Below are positions 16,458 through 24,399 of a stretch of 64,000 nucleotides of DNA, piece after piece. Every line of letters starts with the position of its first letter. Position 1 is the stretch's first letter. A model generated the notes under the pieces. That model saw nothing but the letters and a program-made list of their open reading frames with translations, was not told the origin of the DNA and made no database searches. Both the position numbers and the translations under genes were made by a program. The stretch comes from Spongisporangium articulatum (GTDB lineage: Bacteria > Actinomycetota > Actinomycetes > Actinomycetales > Kineosporiaceae). The stretch is taken from assembly GCF_044465595.1 (NCBI RefSeq), contig NZ_JBITLV010000004.1, positions 62,001-126,000 on the forward strand, in the 5' to 3' direction.

Positions 16458-17396
16458 ATGCGGTTGGGCGTCATCGACGTGGGCTCGAACACCGTGCACC
16501 TGCTCGTCGTCGACGCGCACCCGGGTGCCCGGCCCCTGCCCGCGTCCAGTCACAAGATCGAACTCCGCCTCGCCGAGCACCTCGACGACTCCGGCCACGT
16601 CACCGACGACGGGTGTCGCGCCCTGGTCGAGTTCATCGAGTCGTGCGTCGAGAAGGCCGAGGACCTCGGCGTCGAGGAGACCTACGGGTTCGCGACCTCC
16701 GCCCTGCGCGAGGCGGGCAACGGCGAGCAGGTGCTGGCCGCCGTCCGTGGGCGCACCGGCGTCGACCTGCGGGTCCTCGGCGGCAAGGCCGAGGCCTCGA
16801 CGACGTTCCTCGCCGTGCGGCGCTGGTTCGGCTGGTCGGCCGGGCGCCTGCTGGTGCTCGACATCGGCGGTGGGTCGCTGGAGCTGGCGGCCGGTAACGA
16901 CGAACTGCCCGACGTGTCGCTGTCGCTCCCGCTGGGCGCGGGCCGGCTGACGCGCGACCGGTTGCCGGGCGACCCGCCGGCGCTGGACGACGTCCGCGCC
17001 ACCCGCCGGTACGTCCGCGCGGAGGTGGCCCGCGTCGTCCCGGACCTGAACAAGGCCGGGCCGCCGGACCGGGTCGTGGCCACCAGCAAGACCTTCCGGT
17101 CGCTGGCCCGCGTCTGCGGGGCCGCGCCCAGCACGGACGGGATCTACGCGGAGCGGTGGCTGGCGCGTGCGGACCTGGCCGACATCGTCCCCCGGCTGGC
17201 CACCATGACGGCCGGCGAGCGCGCCGAGCTGCCGGGCGTCTCGGCCGGGCGCGCCGGGCAGTTGCTGGCCGGGGCGTTGGTGGCCGAGGCGACCATGGAA
17301 TTGCTGGGGGTGGAGCGGTTGCAGGTGTGCCCGTGGGCGTTGCGCGAGGGGCTGATCCTGCGGCGGCTGGACCTGATGACCAACGGGACGCGCTGA
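16458..17396 (+). CDS. ppx: Ppx/GppA family exopolyphosphatase
   Basis: The 312-residue protein opens with the actin-like phosphate-1 loop (VIDVGSNTVHLLV), continues with YGFATSALREAGNG, and has the phosphate-2 loop VLDIGGGSLEL. This is the short, two-domain Ppx1 form of actinobacteria (Rv0496), which removes terminal phosphate from polyphosphate or hydrolyses pppGpp. The C-terminal helical extension of E. coli Ppx is absent. It heads the ppx, isomerase, TetR stretch. Confidence 0.92.
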   Translation: MRLGVIDVGSNTVHLLVVDAHPGARPLPASSHKIELRLAEHLDDSGHVTDDGCRALVEFIESCVEKAEDLGVEETYGFATSALREAGNGEQVLAAVRGRTGVDLRVLGGKAEASTTFLAVRRWFGWSAGRLLVLDIGGGSLELAAGNDELPDVSLSLPLGAGRLTRDRLPGDPPALDDVRATRRYVRAEVARVVPDLNKAGPPDRVVATSKTFRSLARVCGAAPSTDGIYAERWLARADLADIVPRLATMTAGERAELPGVSAGRAGQLLAGALVAEATMELLGVERLQVCPWALREGLILRRLDLMTNGTR

Positions 17397-17433
17397 AGTC
17401 CGATGGACACAGGTCCGGACAGGTTGCCGGGGC

Positions 17434-17439
17434 TACCCT
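17434..17439 (+). promoter_or_regulatory. -10 box TACCCT of the sugar isomerase gene
   Basis: TACCCT ends 7 nt before GTG 17447; probable leaderless promoter. Confidence 0.5.
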
Positions 17440-17446
17440 TGGGCGA

Positions 17447-18310
17447 GTGACGCCAGACGCTCAGTCCCTGCCCGCGGGCCAGCGCCGGGCCCCGGTGCGG
17501 GTACCCGCGGCGCGCGTCGTGCTGTCGGCCAGTTCCGTGTACCCGGAGACCGCGTCGGACGCGTTCGAGATCGCGGCCCGCCTCGGGTACGACGGCGTCG
17601 AGGTGATGGTCTGGACCGACCCGGTCAGCCAGGACACGGCCGCCCTGCAGCGGTTGTCGCAGCACTACGGCGTGCCGGTGCTGTCGGTGCACGCGCCGAC
17701 CCTGCTGGTCACGCAGCGGGTGTGGGGCAAGGACCCGTGGCCGAAGCTCGAACGTTCCTGCCAGATGGCGGTCGACCTCGGGGCGAGCGCCGTCGTCGCG
17801 CACCCGCCGTTCCGCTGGCAGAAGGAGTACGCGGCGAAGTTCGTCGACGGGGTGGAGGAACTGACCGACTCCTACGGCGTGCTGATGACCGTCGAGAACA
17901 TGTACCCGTGGCGGGCCCGCAACCGCGAGATGATGGCCTACGCCCCGGGCTGGGACCCGGTGGTCCAGCCGTACCGCAACGTCACGCTGGACTTCTCGCA
18001 CACCGCGGTGGCCGGCGGCGACTCGCTGCAGATGGCCCGCGAGCTCGGCGACCGGTTGGCCCACATCCACCTGGCCGACGGGGCCGGTTCCGCGAAGGAC
18101 GAGCACCTGGTGCCCGGCCGCGGCACGCAGCCGTGCGCCGAGGTGCTGGGCTACCTGGCCGAGCGGTCGTGGAACGGCGTGATCGCGGTCGAGGTGAACA
18201 CCCGCAAGTGCAAGACCCGGGCCGAGCGGGAGGCCGAGCTGGCCGAGTGCCTGGCGTTCGCGCGGCTGCACCTGGCCGCGCCGTCGCTGCAACCCGTCCC
18301 GGGGGCATGA
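17447..18310 (+). CDS. sugar phosphate isomerase/epimerase family protein (Rv0498-like)
   Basis: A 287-residue TIM-barrel protein of the xylose-isomerase-like (AP endonuclease 2) superfamily. Metal-binding positions are visible along the barrel: VEVMVW, SVHAPT, VAHPPF, TVENMY, LDFSHTAV, HIHLADG and AVEVNTRK. The substrate is unknown; the gene is part of the conserved ppx-proC neighbourhood. GTG 17447 follows a TACCCT box by 7 nt, and the start falls where homologous barrel sequence begins after a 20-residue extension. The stop overlaps the TetR ATG (ATGA). Confidence 0.86.
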   Translation: MTPDAQSLPAGQRRAPVRVPAARVVLSASSVYPETASDAFEIAARLGYDGVEVMVWTDPVSQDTAALQRLSQHYGVPVLSVHAPTLLVTQRVWGKDPWPKLERSCQMAVDLGASAVVAHPPFRWQKEYAAKFVDGVEELTDSYGVLMTVENMYPWRARNREMMAYAPGWDPVVQPYRNVTLDFSHTAVAGGDSLQMARELGDRLAHIHLADGAGSAKDEHLVPGRGTQPCAEVLGYLAERSWNGVIAVEVNTRKCKTRAEREAELAECLAFARLHLAAPSLQPVPGA

Positions 18311-18906
18311 CCGAGGCGCCTCGGCGGCGCGGGCGTCGTCCGGCCGGCGAGGACGCGCGGGGGGCGATCCTCGAGGCGGCCCGCGGGGAGTTCGGTTCGA
18401 AGGGCTACGACGGGACGACGTTCCGCGGCGTCGCGCGCGCGGCCGGCGTGGACGCCCGCCTGGTGCACCACTACTTCGACGGCAAGGACGCGTTGTTCGT
18501 CGCCGCGTTGGAGCTGCCGGTGCGTCCGGCCGACCTGGTCGCGGCGGTGGCGGCCGGCGGCCGGGAGGGCGTGGGCGCGCGGCTGGTGCTGACGCTGGTC
18601 TCCGTGTGGGACTCCCCGGCCGGGCGCGACCGGATCATCGCGTTCCTGTCGGGTGCGCTGTCGAGCGACGCCGGGCGCCGGATGCTGCGGGAGTTCGTGA
18701 CCCGGGAGATCTTCGGGAGGCTCGGCGAGATCTTCGAGCTGGACCGGCCGCACTGGCGGGCCGGGCTGGCGGCCTCGCAGCTGATCGGGCTGGCGATGGC
18801 CCGGGCGGTGGTCGGCATCGAGGCGCTCGCCGCGGCGGAGCCGTCGGAGCTGGCCGCCGTCATCGGCCCCACCCTCGACCATTACCTCTTCGCCGACCTT
18901 CCCTGA
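18307..18906 (+). CDS. TetR family regulator
   Basis: 199 residues: basic N-terminus, TetR helix-turn-helix (FRGVARAAGVDARLVHHYF, about 36-54) and a TetR_C_17-like ligand domain (IIAFLSGALSSDAGRRMLRE). ATG 18307 overlaps the isomerase stop by 4 nt, so it is translationally coupled to it. No obvious palindromic operator is seen in front of the isomerase gene. An ABC-2 exporter follows 133 bp downstream and could be a target. Confidence 0.88.
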   Translation: MTEAPRRRGRRPAGEDARGAILEAARGEFGSKGYDGTTFRGVARAAGVDARLVHHYFDGKDALFVAALELPVRPADLVAAVAAGGREGVGARLVLTLVSVWDSPAGRDRIIAFLSGALSSDAGRRMLREFVTREIFGRLGEIFELDRPHWRAGLAASQLIGLAMARAVVGIEALAAAEPSELAAVIGPTLDHYLFADLP

Positions 18907-18928
18907 CCCCTTCCCGCCCGTGCGTCGC

Positions 18929-19002
18929 CCGGCGTGCCCACCGAAAGCACAGAGTTTTCGGCTTGGCGGCCGGTCTTTCTGTGCTTTGGCTGGGCACGCC
19001 GG
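18929..19002. repeat. long imperfect palindrome, family A copy 1
   Basis: Arms 18929-18953 and 18978-19002 pair at 23 of 25 positions around a 24-nt loop. The core reads AAAGCACAGA / TCTGTGCTTTGG. A related palindrome is at 25981-26054. It may act as a transcription terminator after the TetR gene or be a REP-like dispersed element. Confidence 0.7.
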
Positions 19003-19026
19003 TTGACCCGTGCCTGGGCGTACACG

Positions 19027-19032
19027 TAGATT
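19027..19032 (+). promoter_or_regulatory. -10 box TAGATT of the ABC-2 exporter operon
   Basis: TAGATT ends 7 nt before ATG 19040; probable leaderless promoter. Confidence 0.55.
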
Positions 19033-19039
19033 TCATCGC

Positions 19040-19783
19040 ATGATGAAAAACGCGGTCGAGGTCGACCGGCTGCGGGTGGTCCGCGGGGGTCGACCGGTCA
19101 TTCCCGAACTCACGTGGTCGGTGCCCACCGGCCAGGTCGTCGGCCTGCTCGGCCCCAGTGGCTGCGGCAAGACGACCCTCATGCGCTCGCTGGTCGGCGT
19201 GCAGCGGGTGGCCGGCGGCCGGGTCGACGTGCTCGGCCGGCCGGCGGGGTCGAAGACGCTGCGCGACAAGGTCGGCTACGTCACCCAGGCGCCGAGCGTC
19301 TACGCCGACCTCACCGTCACCGAGAACCTGCGCTACTTCGCCTCCGTCGTCGGGGTGCGCCGGGGCGCCCTGGCCGAACAGGTCGCGCGGGTCCTCGAAC
19401 TCGTCGACCTGACGGCCCGGGCCCACGCCCCGGTCAGCCAGTTGTCCGGCGGGCAGGGGTCGCGGGTCTCGCTCGCCGCCGCCCTGCTCGGCGACCCCCA
19501 ACTGCTGGTGCTCGACGAGCCGACGGTCGGCCTCGACCCGGTGCTGCGCCGGGACCTGTGGCACCTCTTCGGCGAACTGGCCCGCGGCGGAACGACTCTC
19601 ATCGTCTCCAGTCACGTGATGGACGAGGCGACCCGGTGCGACCGGCTGTTGCTCATGCGCGACGGCCGGGCGCTCGCCGACGACACCCTGCTCGGGCTGC
19701 TCGAGCGGACCGGTACGGACGACGTCGAGGCCGCCTTCCTGACCCTGGTCGACGACGCCGCGCACGAGGAGGCCGCCCGATGA
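19040..19783 (+). CDS. ABC-2 type exporter, ATP-binding subunit
   Basis: The 247-residue ATPase has Walker A (LLGPSGCGKTT), Q-loop region (VGYVTQAPSVYADLTV), signature VSQLSGGQGSRVSL, Walker B with catalytic Glu (LLVLDEPTVGLDP) and switch His (IVSSHVMDEA). All catalytic parts are intact, unlike the ATPase at 4420-5412. The DrrA/CcmA-like sequence and the adjacent permease indicate drug, lipid or antibiotic export. ATG 19040 is set by the TAGATT box. Confidence 0.93.
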   Translation: MMKNAVEVDRLRVVRGGRPVIPELTWSVPTGQVVGLLGPSGCGKTTLMRSLVGVQRVAGGRVDVLGRPAGSKTLRDKVGYVTQAPSVYADLTVTENLRYFASVVGVRRGALAEQVARVLELVDLTARAHAPVSQLSGGQGSRVSLAAALLGDPQLLVLDEPTVGLDPVLRRDLWHLFGELARGGTTLIVSSHVMDEATRCDRLLLMRDGRALADDTLLGLLERTGTDDVEAAFLTLVDDAAHEEAAR

Positions 19784-20511
19784 GCCCGCGACTGACCCTG
19801 TCCACCGCGAGCCGGGTGCTGCGGCAGGTCCGGCACGACCCACGCACCATCGCCCTGCTGATCGTCGTGCCCTGCGTGCTGCTCGGCCTGCTCGCCTGGA
19901 TCTACGACGGCACGCCGGTCTTCGACCGGCTGGGCGCCCCCATGCTCGGGGTCTTCCCGTTCGTCGCGATGTTCCTCGTGACCTCGATCGCGACGTTGCG
20001 CGAGCGCCAGAGCGGCACCCTGGAAAGGCTTCTGGCGATGCCGCTGGGCAAGGGTGACCTGCTGGCCGGCTATGCGCTCGCCTTCGGCCTGTTCGCCACC
20101 GTGCAGGGGCTCGTGGCCACGGGCTTCGCGGTGTGGGGGCTCGGTCTGGACGTCGGCGGCTCGGTGGCCCTCATGGTGCTGGTCTGCATCGCCGACGCCG
20201 TCCTCGGCACCGCGCTCGGGCTCTTCGTCAGCGCGTTCGCCTCGACGGAGTTCCAGGCCGTGCAGTTCCTCCCCGCGTTCGTCCTGCCGCAGTTCCTGCT
20301 CTGCGGGCTGCTCACCCCCCGTGAGTCGATGCCGGACGTGCTGCACGCGGTGTCGGACGTGCTGCCGCTGTCCTACGCCGTGGACGCGATGACGACCATC
20401 ACCGGCGGCGGCGCGAACGGAGACGTGGTGCGCGACCTGCTGATCGTGCTGGCCTTCGCGGCGGGGGCGATCACCCTCGGCGCCGCCACCCTCCGCCGGC
20501 GCAGCGCCTGA
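19780..20511 (+). CDS. ABC-2 type exporter, permease subunit
   Basis: A 243-residue protein with six membrane helices and the ABC-2 pattern: RQVRHDPRTIALLIVVPC at the N-terminus, the ERQSGTLERLLAMPL coupling segment after helix 2, and LPAFVLPQFLLCGLLTP before helix 6. The ATG overlaps the ATPase stop (ATGA), so subunits are made together. It should form a homodimeric channel with two ATPase subunits; substrate unknown. Confidence 0.92.
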   Translation: MSPRLTLSTASRVLRQVRHDPRTIALLIVVPCVLLGLLAWIYDGTPVFDRLGAPMLGVFPFVAMFLVTSIATLRERQSGTLERLLAMPLGKGDLLAGYALAFGLFATVQGLVATGFAVWGLGLDVGGSVALMVLVCIADAVLGTALGLFVSAFASTEFQAVQFLPAFVLPQFLLCGLLTPRESMPDVLHAVSDVLPLSYAVDAMTTITGGGANGDVVRDLLIVLAFAAGAITLGAATLRRRSA

Positions 20512-20580
20512 CCGGATGATGCGTTTGCGCATGATCACCGCGGGGTGTTCTCGCTGATCATGCACGAGCGCATCATCCGG
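20512..20580. repeat. long imperfect palindrome, family B copy 1
   Basis: 26-bp arms (20512-20537 and 20555-20580) match at 23 of 26 positions around a 17-nt loop. It starts at the base after the permease stop and ends 7 nt before the proC -10 box. It shares TGATCATGCAC with the palindrome at 53397-53475. Possibly a terminator of the exporter operon. Confidence 0.7.
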
Positions 20581-20587
20581 CGGGGCA

Positions 20588-20593
20588 TAGGCT
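20588..20593 (+). promoter_or_regulatory. -10 box TAGGCT of proC
   Basis: TAGGCT ends 7 nt before GTG 20601; probable leaderless promoter. Confidence 0.55.
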
Positions 20594-20600
20594 CGAGTGC

Positions 20601-21407
20601 GTGACGAAGCAGAAGGTGGCGCTGGTCGGCGCGGGAATGATGGGCGAGAGCGTGCTCGGGGGGCTGGTCGCCTCCGGGTTCCCGGCCGAGAACCTCGTGA
20701 TCGTGGAGAAGCGTGCCGACCGGGCCACCGAGCTGCAGTCCAGGTACGGCGTCACGGCGGTCGACCTCGGCCTGGCCGGTGCGTTCGCCGAGATCGTGCT
20801 CCTGGTGGTCAAACCCGGTGACGTCGGTGCCACTCTCGACGAGCTCGCGCCCAGCCTCGGTAGCGGCACGGTCGTCGTCAGCCTGGCGGCCGGGGTGACC
20901 ACCGCGACCCTGGAGGCCCACCTGCCCGCCGGGGCTCCCGTCGTCCGGGTGATGCCCAACACCCCCGCCCTGATCGGCCAGGGCATGGCCGCCGCCTCGC
21001 CCGGAAGGCACTGCACGGGCGCCCAGCTCGACGCGGTGACCGAACTCCTGAAACCGACCGGCGCCGTCGTCCAGGTGCCCGAGAGTCAGCAGGACGCCGT
21101 GACGGCGGTGAGCGGTTCGGGCCCGGCGTACCTGTTCCTGGTCGCCGAGGCGATGACGGACGCGGCCGTCGGGCTCGGCCTGCCCCGGGCCACCGCCGAG
21201 CAGCTGGTCACCCAGACCCTGGCCGGCGCCTCGGCCATGCTGGCCCGCAGCACCGACGGCCCGACGACGTTGCGGCACAACGTCACCAGCCCGGGCGGGA
21301 CGACGGCCGCCGCCCTGCGCGCGCTCGAGGAGTACCGGCTGCGGGCCGCCTTCGCCGCCGCACTGAGCGCCGCCCGGGACCGCTCTCAGGAACTCTCGGC
21401 GCGCTGA
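20601..21407 (+). CDS. proC: pyrroline-5-carboxylate reductase
   Basis: ProC reduces 1-pyrroline-5-carboxylate to proline with NAD(P)H. The 268-residue protein has the Rossmann motif VGAGMMGESVLGGLV, the VKPGDV and RVMPNTPALIGQGM motifs, and the C-terminal signature AVSGSGPAYLFLVAEAM plus HNVTSPGGTTAAAL. Length and motifs are standard. It occupies the same place as Rv0500 in M. tuberculosis. Confidence 0.96.
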   Translation: MTKQKVALVGAGMMGESVLGGLVASGFPAENLVIVEKRADRATELQSRYGVTAVDLGLAGAFAEIVLLVVKPGDVGATLDELAPSLGSGTVVVSLAAGVTTATLEAHLPAGAPVVRVMPNTPALIGQGMAAASPGRHCTGAQLDAVTELLKPTGAVVQVPESQQDAVTAVSGSGPAYLFLVAEAMTDAAVGLGLPRATAEQLVTQTLAGASAMLARSTDGPTTLRHNVTSPGGTTAAALRALEEYRLRAAFAAALSAARDRSQELSAR

Positions 21408-21410
21408 AGT

Positions 21411-21416
21411 TACGGT
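21411..21416 (+). promoter_or_regulatory. -10 box TACGGT of the AcuC-like gene
   Basis: TACGGT lies 1 nt before a first GTG (21418) and 7 nt before the second GTG (21424), so the second is the likely leaderless start. Confidence 0.45.
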
Positions 21417-21423
21417 TGTGACC

Positions 21424-22605
21424 GTGGAGCAACTGCGGCTGGTCTGGGACGAGGCGTTCACCGCCTACGACTTCGGGCCGGGCCACCCCATGGCGCCGAT
21501 CCGGCTCGAGCTCTCGGCGATGCTCAGCCGCGACCTCGGCCTGCTCGCCGCCCCCGGCGTCGCGCTGATGAGCGCCGAGCCGGCCCCCGACGCGCTGCTG
21601 CGCCAGGTGCACGACGCGAGCTACCTGGACGCCGTCCGCCGGGCGTCGCTCGACCCGACCGGTGCCGACCTGCGCTTCGGCCTGGGCGGTGACGACACCC
21701 CCGCCTTCATCGGCATGCACGAGGCCAGCGCCCGGATCGCCGCCGCCAGCCGCGAGGCCGCGCTCGCCGTCTGGACCGGCCAGGCCGAGCACGCGGTGAA
21801 CTTCTGCGGCGGAATGCACCACGCGATGCCGGACCGGGCCAGCGGCTTCTGTGTCTACAACGACATCGCGCTGGCCATCCGGGGCCTGCTGGACGCCGGC
21901 GCCGAGCGCGTCGCGTACGTCGACACCGACGTCCACCACGGCGACGGGGTGCAGAAGGCGTTCTGGGACGACGACCGCGTCCTGACCATCTCGCTGCACG
22001 AGAGCGGCCGGGTGCTGTTCCCCGGCACCGGCTTCGCCGACGAGCTCGGCGGCCCGGACGCCGAGGGCGCCGCCGTGAACGTGGCGCTGCCGCCCGGGAC
22101 GGCGGACGCGGGCTGGCTGCGGGCCTTCGACGCCGTCGTGCCCCGGCTGCTGCGCGAGTTCCGCCCCCAGTTCCTGGTCACGCAGCACGGCTGCGACACC
22201 CACATGCTCGACCCGCTGGCCCATCTCGCGCTGTCGATCGACGCGCAGCGGGCCGCCGCGGTCGCGCTGCACGATCTGGCCCACGAGCTGTGCGACGGGA
22301 AGTGGCTGGCCACCGGCGGCGGCGGGTACGAGGTGGTGGACGTCGTCCCCCGGACGTGGGCGCACCTGGTCGGGATCGCCGCCCACCGGCCGGTCGACCC
22401 CGTCGTCGAGATCCCCGAGTCCTGGCGTGACCACGTGGGCATCCGGTGTCGTCGGCCCGCGCCCTACCGGATGACCGACGGCGGTTCGACCGAGCACCGG
22501 CCCTGGTCGACGGGCAGCGACCCCGGCGACTCCCTGGACCGGGCGGTGCTGGCCACGCGGCGCGCGGTGTTCCCGCTGTACGGGCTCGATCCCTGGTTCG
22601 ACTGA
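21424..22605 (+). CDS. acuC: acetoin utilization AcuC / class I-like histone deacetylase family protein
   Basis: A 393-residue zinc-dependent deacetylase. Characteristic motifs are GHPMAP at the start, FCGGMHHAM, SGFCVYNDIALAI, the zinc site YVDTDVHHGDGV, LHESGRVLFPGTG and QHGCDTHMLDPLAHL. AcuC in Bacillus deacetylates acetyl-CoA synthetase; actinobacterial members may act on acetylated proteins or polyamines. The active-site His pair and Asp ligands are present. The gene lies between proC and the HTH gene. Confidence 0.88.
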   Translation: MEQLRLVWDEAFTAYDFGPGHPMAPIRLELSAMLSRDLGLLAAPGVALMSAEPAPDALLRQVHDASYLDAVRRASLDPTGADLRFGLGGDDTPAFIGMHEASARIAAASREAALAVWTGQAEHAVNFCGGMHHAMPDRASGFCVYNDIALAIRGLLDAGAERVAYVDTDVHHGDGVQKAFWDDDRVLTISLHESGRVLFPGTGFADELGGPDAEGAAVNVALPPGTADAGWLRAFDAVVPRLLREFRPQFLVTQHGCDTHMLDPLAHLALSIDAQRAAAVALHDLAHELCDGKWLATGGGGYEVVDVVPRTWAHLVGIAAHRPVDPVVEIPESWRDHVGIRCRRPAPYRMTDGGSTEHRPWSTGSDPGDSLDRAVLATRRAVFPLYGLDPWFD

Positions 22606-22771
22606 GTACCACCGGCTGACACGCGGACCGTCCCATCCCTAATTCGGATGACTCCGCATTCCAGCGACCACATCGTCATCAGTTGCCTCTAATGTGATTA
22701 CACGGCGTTGCTGCTCGTAAACGGAGCGATACGACCGATCATGCAGGATCAGTGCGAGAGGACTGGATGAG

Positions 22772-23005
22772 ATGTCTGCTGTGCGCCCCCTCACCAGGGG
22801 AAACTTCGAGGTCCGCTTCCTGACCGTGGCCGAGGTGGCCTCGATCATGCGCGTCTCGAAGATGACCGTGTACCGGCTCGTGCACTCGGGGGACCTGTCC
22901 GCCATGCGGGTCGGCCGTTCCTACCGCGTGCCCGAGCGTGCGGTGCAGGAGTACCTGCGCGAGTCGTACCTCGGCGAGACCCAGTCGCCGACCGGCACCG
23001 CCTGA
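22772..23005 (+). CDS. small excisionase-type helix-turn-helix protein (Rv0500A-like)
   Basis: 77 residues, nearly all one MerR/excisionase-like helix-turn-helix with a beta wing: LTVAEVASIMRVSKMTVYRL, then HSGDLSAMRVGRSYRVPERA. The conserved position between proC and bS22 matches Rv0500A. It is not BldC, which has a different sequence. The preceding 166 bp are less GC-rich than the surroundings and hold no gene; they probably carry its promoter. A GGATGAG Shine-Dalgarno lies close to the ATG. Confidence 0.88.
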   Translation: MSAVRPLTRGNFEVRFLTVAEVASIMRVSKMTVYRLVHSGDLSAMRVGRSYRVPERAVQEYLRESYLGETQSPTGTA

Positions 23006-23111
23006 GCGCGGACCCCGGCCTGCGCGCCGCCCGGCGGACCGGCGTCCGGAGCACTCCTGTCCGGGCGTTAGGCTGTGCCCCGGATTTCTTACGATCGAAC
23101 TGCGAGGACCC

Positions 23112-23210
23112 GTGGGCTCCGTCATCAAGAAGCGCCGCAAGCGGATGGCCAAGAAGAAGCACCGCAAGCTGCTGCGCAAGACGCGTCACCAGCGCCGTAA
23201 CAAGAAGTAG
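23112..23210 (+). CDS. 30S ribosomal protein bS22 (AURKAIP1/COX24 domain)
   Basis: A 32-residue, strongly basic protein: MGSVIKKRRKRMAKKKHRKL, then LRKTRHQRRNKK. This is the tiny actinobacterial ribosomal protein bS22 (Rv0500B), seen in mycobacterial 30S structures near the decoding region. GTG 23112 has GAGGA 5 nt upstream. It lies 107 nt after the HTH gene. Confidence 0.95.
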   Translation: MGSVIKKRRKRMAKKKHRKLLRKTRHQRRNKK

Positions 23211-23335
23211 GGCCGCGCGACGGCGCCTGTCGACAAGAGCGATGGGGTCGTTTCGCGTAACATGGCAGGCGCTCGCCGAAGCCCGATGACGGGTTCCGGC
23301 GGCGCAGCCGTGTCCTACTGACAGTGGGGGTCGCC

Positions 23336-24397
23336 ATGGGTCGGGTCGTGCTGGTCACCGGCGTCTCCCGATACCTGGGCGGGCGTTTCGCCAAGCTGCT
23401 GTCCGCCGACCCCGAGGTCGACTCGGTCATCGGTGTCGACGTCATCCCCCCGCCGCACGACATCGGCGACACGTCGTTCGTGCGGGCCGACATCCGCAAC
23501 CCGATGATCGGCCGGATCATCGAACACGCGGGCGTCGACACCGTCGTGCACATGAACGTGATCGCCACGCCGATGGGCGCGGGCGGTCGGGTGTCGATGA
23601 AAGAGATCAACGTCATCGGCACCATGCAGCTGCTGGCGGCGTGCCAGCGGGCCGACACCCTGACCCGCCTCGTCGTGAAGTCGACGTCGTCGGTCTACGG
23701 CAGCAGTCACCGCGACCCGGCGATGTTCTCCGAGGACCTCGTCGGCAAGGTCCCGCCGCAGTCCGGCTGGGGCCGCGACTCGGTCGAGGTCGAGGGCTAC
23801 GTCCGCGGTTTCACCCGGCGCCGGCCCGACGTCGACGTCGTCACGCTGCGCCTGGCCAACATCATGGGCCCGGGCGTGCGCACGTCGATGACCGACTACT
23901 TCCAGCTGCCCGTCATCCCGACCGTGCTGGGGTTCGACCCGCGCCTGCAGTTCGTGCACGAGGACGACGGGCTCGAGGCCCTGCGGCTGGCCACCCTGCG
24001 CCCGGTGTCGGGCGTGTTCAACGTGGCGGGCGACGGCATCCTGACCCTCAGCCAGGCCGCGCGGATCGCGGGGCGCCCCACCGTGCCGGTCCCGCCGGGG
24101 CTCGGCGGCCTGGTCGGCACCCTGTACCGGCGCACCGGGCTGACCGACTTCTCCGCCGACCAGATCCGGTTCCTGACCCACGGGCGGGGGCTCGACACCA
24201 CCCGGATGCGGGAGGTGCTCGGGCTCGAGCCGCGGTACACCACGCGCGAGGCCTTCACGGACTTCGTCCGGTCCCGTACCGTGCCGGGCTCGGGCAGTTC
24301 GCTGGACGTCGTCGGGCAGCTCGAGCGTGGGGTCTCGCACCTCATCGGGGTGGCGGCGGGCGGGCCCGCCGACACCGGACGCGGCGGTGCAGGCTGA
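23336..24397 (+). CDS. NAD-dependent epimerase/dehydratase (GalE2/Rv0501-like)
   Basis: The 353-residue extended SDR starts with VVLVTGVSRYLGGRFAKLL (a variant GxxxxxG Rossmann loop), has an Asp after strand 2 (GVDVIPP) and the VKSTSSVYGSSHRDPA segment where the catalytic Ser and Tyr would lie. ATG 23336 is preceded by a GGGGG Shine-Dalgarno; a TAACAT -10 box at 23258-23263 suggests a real 5' leader of about 65 nt. Substrate probably a nucleotide-sugar or cell-envelope sugar; not determined. Confidence 0.85.
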   Translation: MGRVVLVTGVSRYLGGRFAKLLSADPEVDSVIGVDVIPPPHDIGDTSFVRADIRNPMIGRIIEHAGVDTVVHMNVIATPMGAGGRVSMKEINVIGTMQLLAACQRADTLTRLVVKSTSSVYGSSHRDPAMFSEDLVGKVPPQSGWGRDSVEVEGYVRGFTRRRPDVDVVTLRLANIMGPGVRTSMTDYFQLPVIPTVLGFDPRLQFVHEDDGLEALRLATLRPVSGVFNVAGDGILTLSQAARIAGRPTVPVPPGLGGLVGTLYRRTGLTDFSADQIRFLTHGRGLDTTRMREVLGLEPRYTTREAFTDFVRSRTVPGSGSSLDVVGQLERGVSHLIGVAAGGPADTGRGGAG

Positions 24398-24399
24398 GC

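Noticed and set aside
17156..18310. sugar isomerase starting at 17156
   Set aside because: The added 97 codons overlap ppx and have antisense-like composition; TACCCT plus GTG 17447 fits better.
18929..19002. tRNA or small RNA gene
   Set aside because: The arms form one long stem, not a cloverleaf, and no CCA end or tRNA T-loop sequence is present.
22772..23005. naming the small HTH protein BldC
   Set aside because: Both are small excisionase-type HTH proteins, but the sequence and the proC-bS22 location match Rv0500A rather than BldC.
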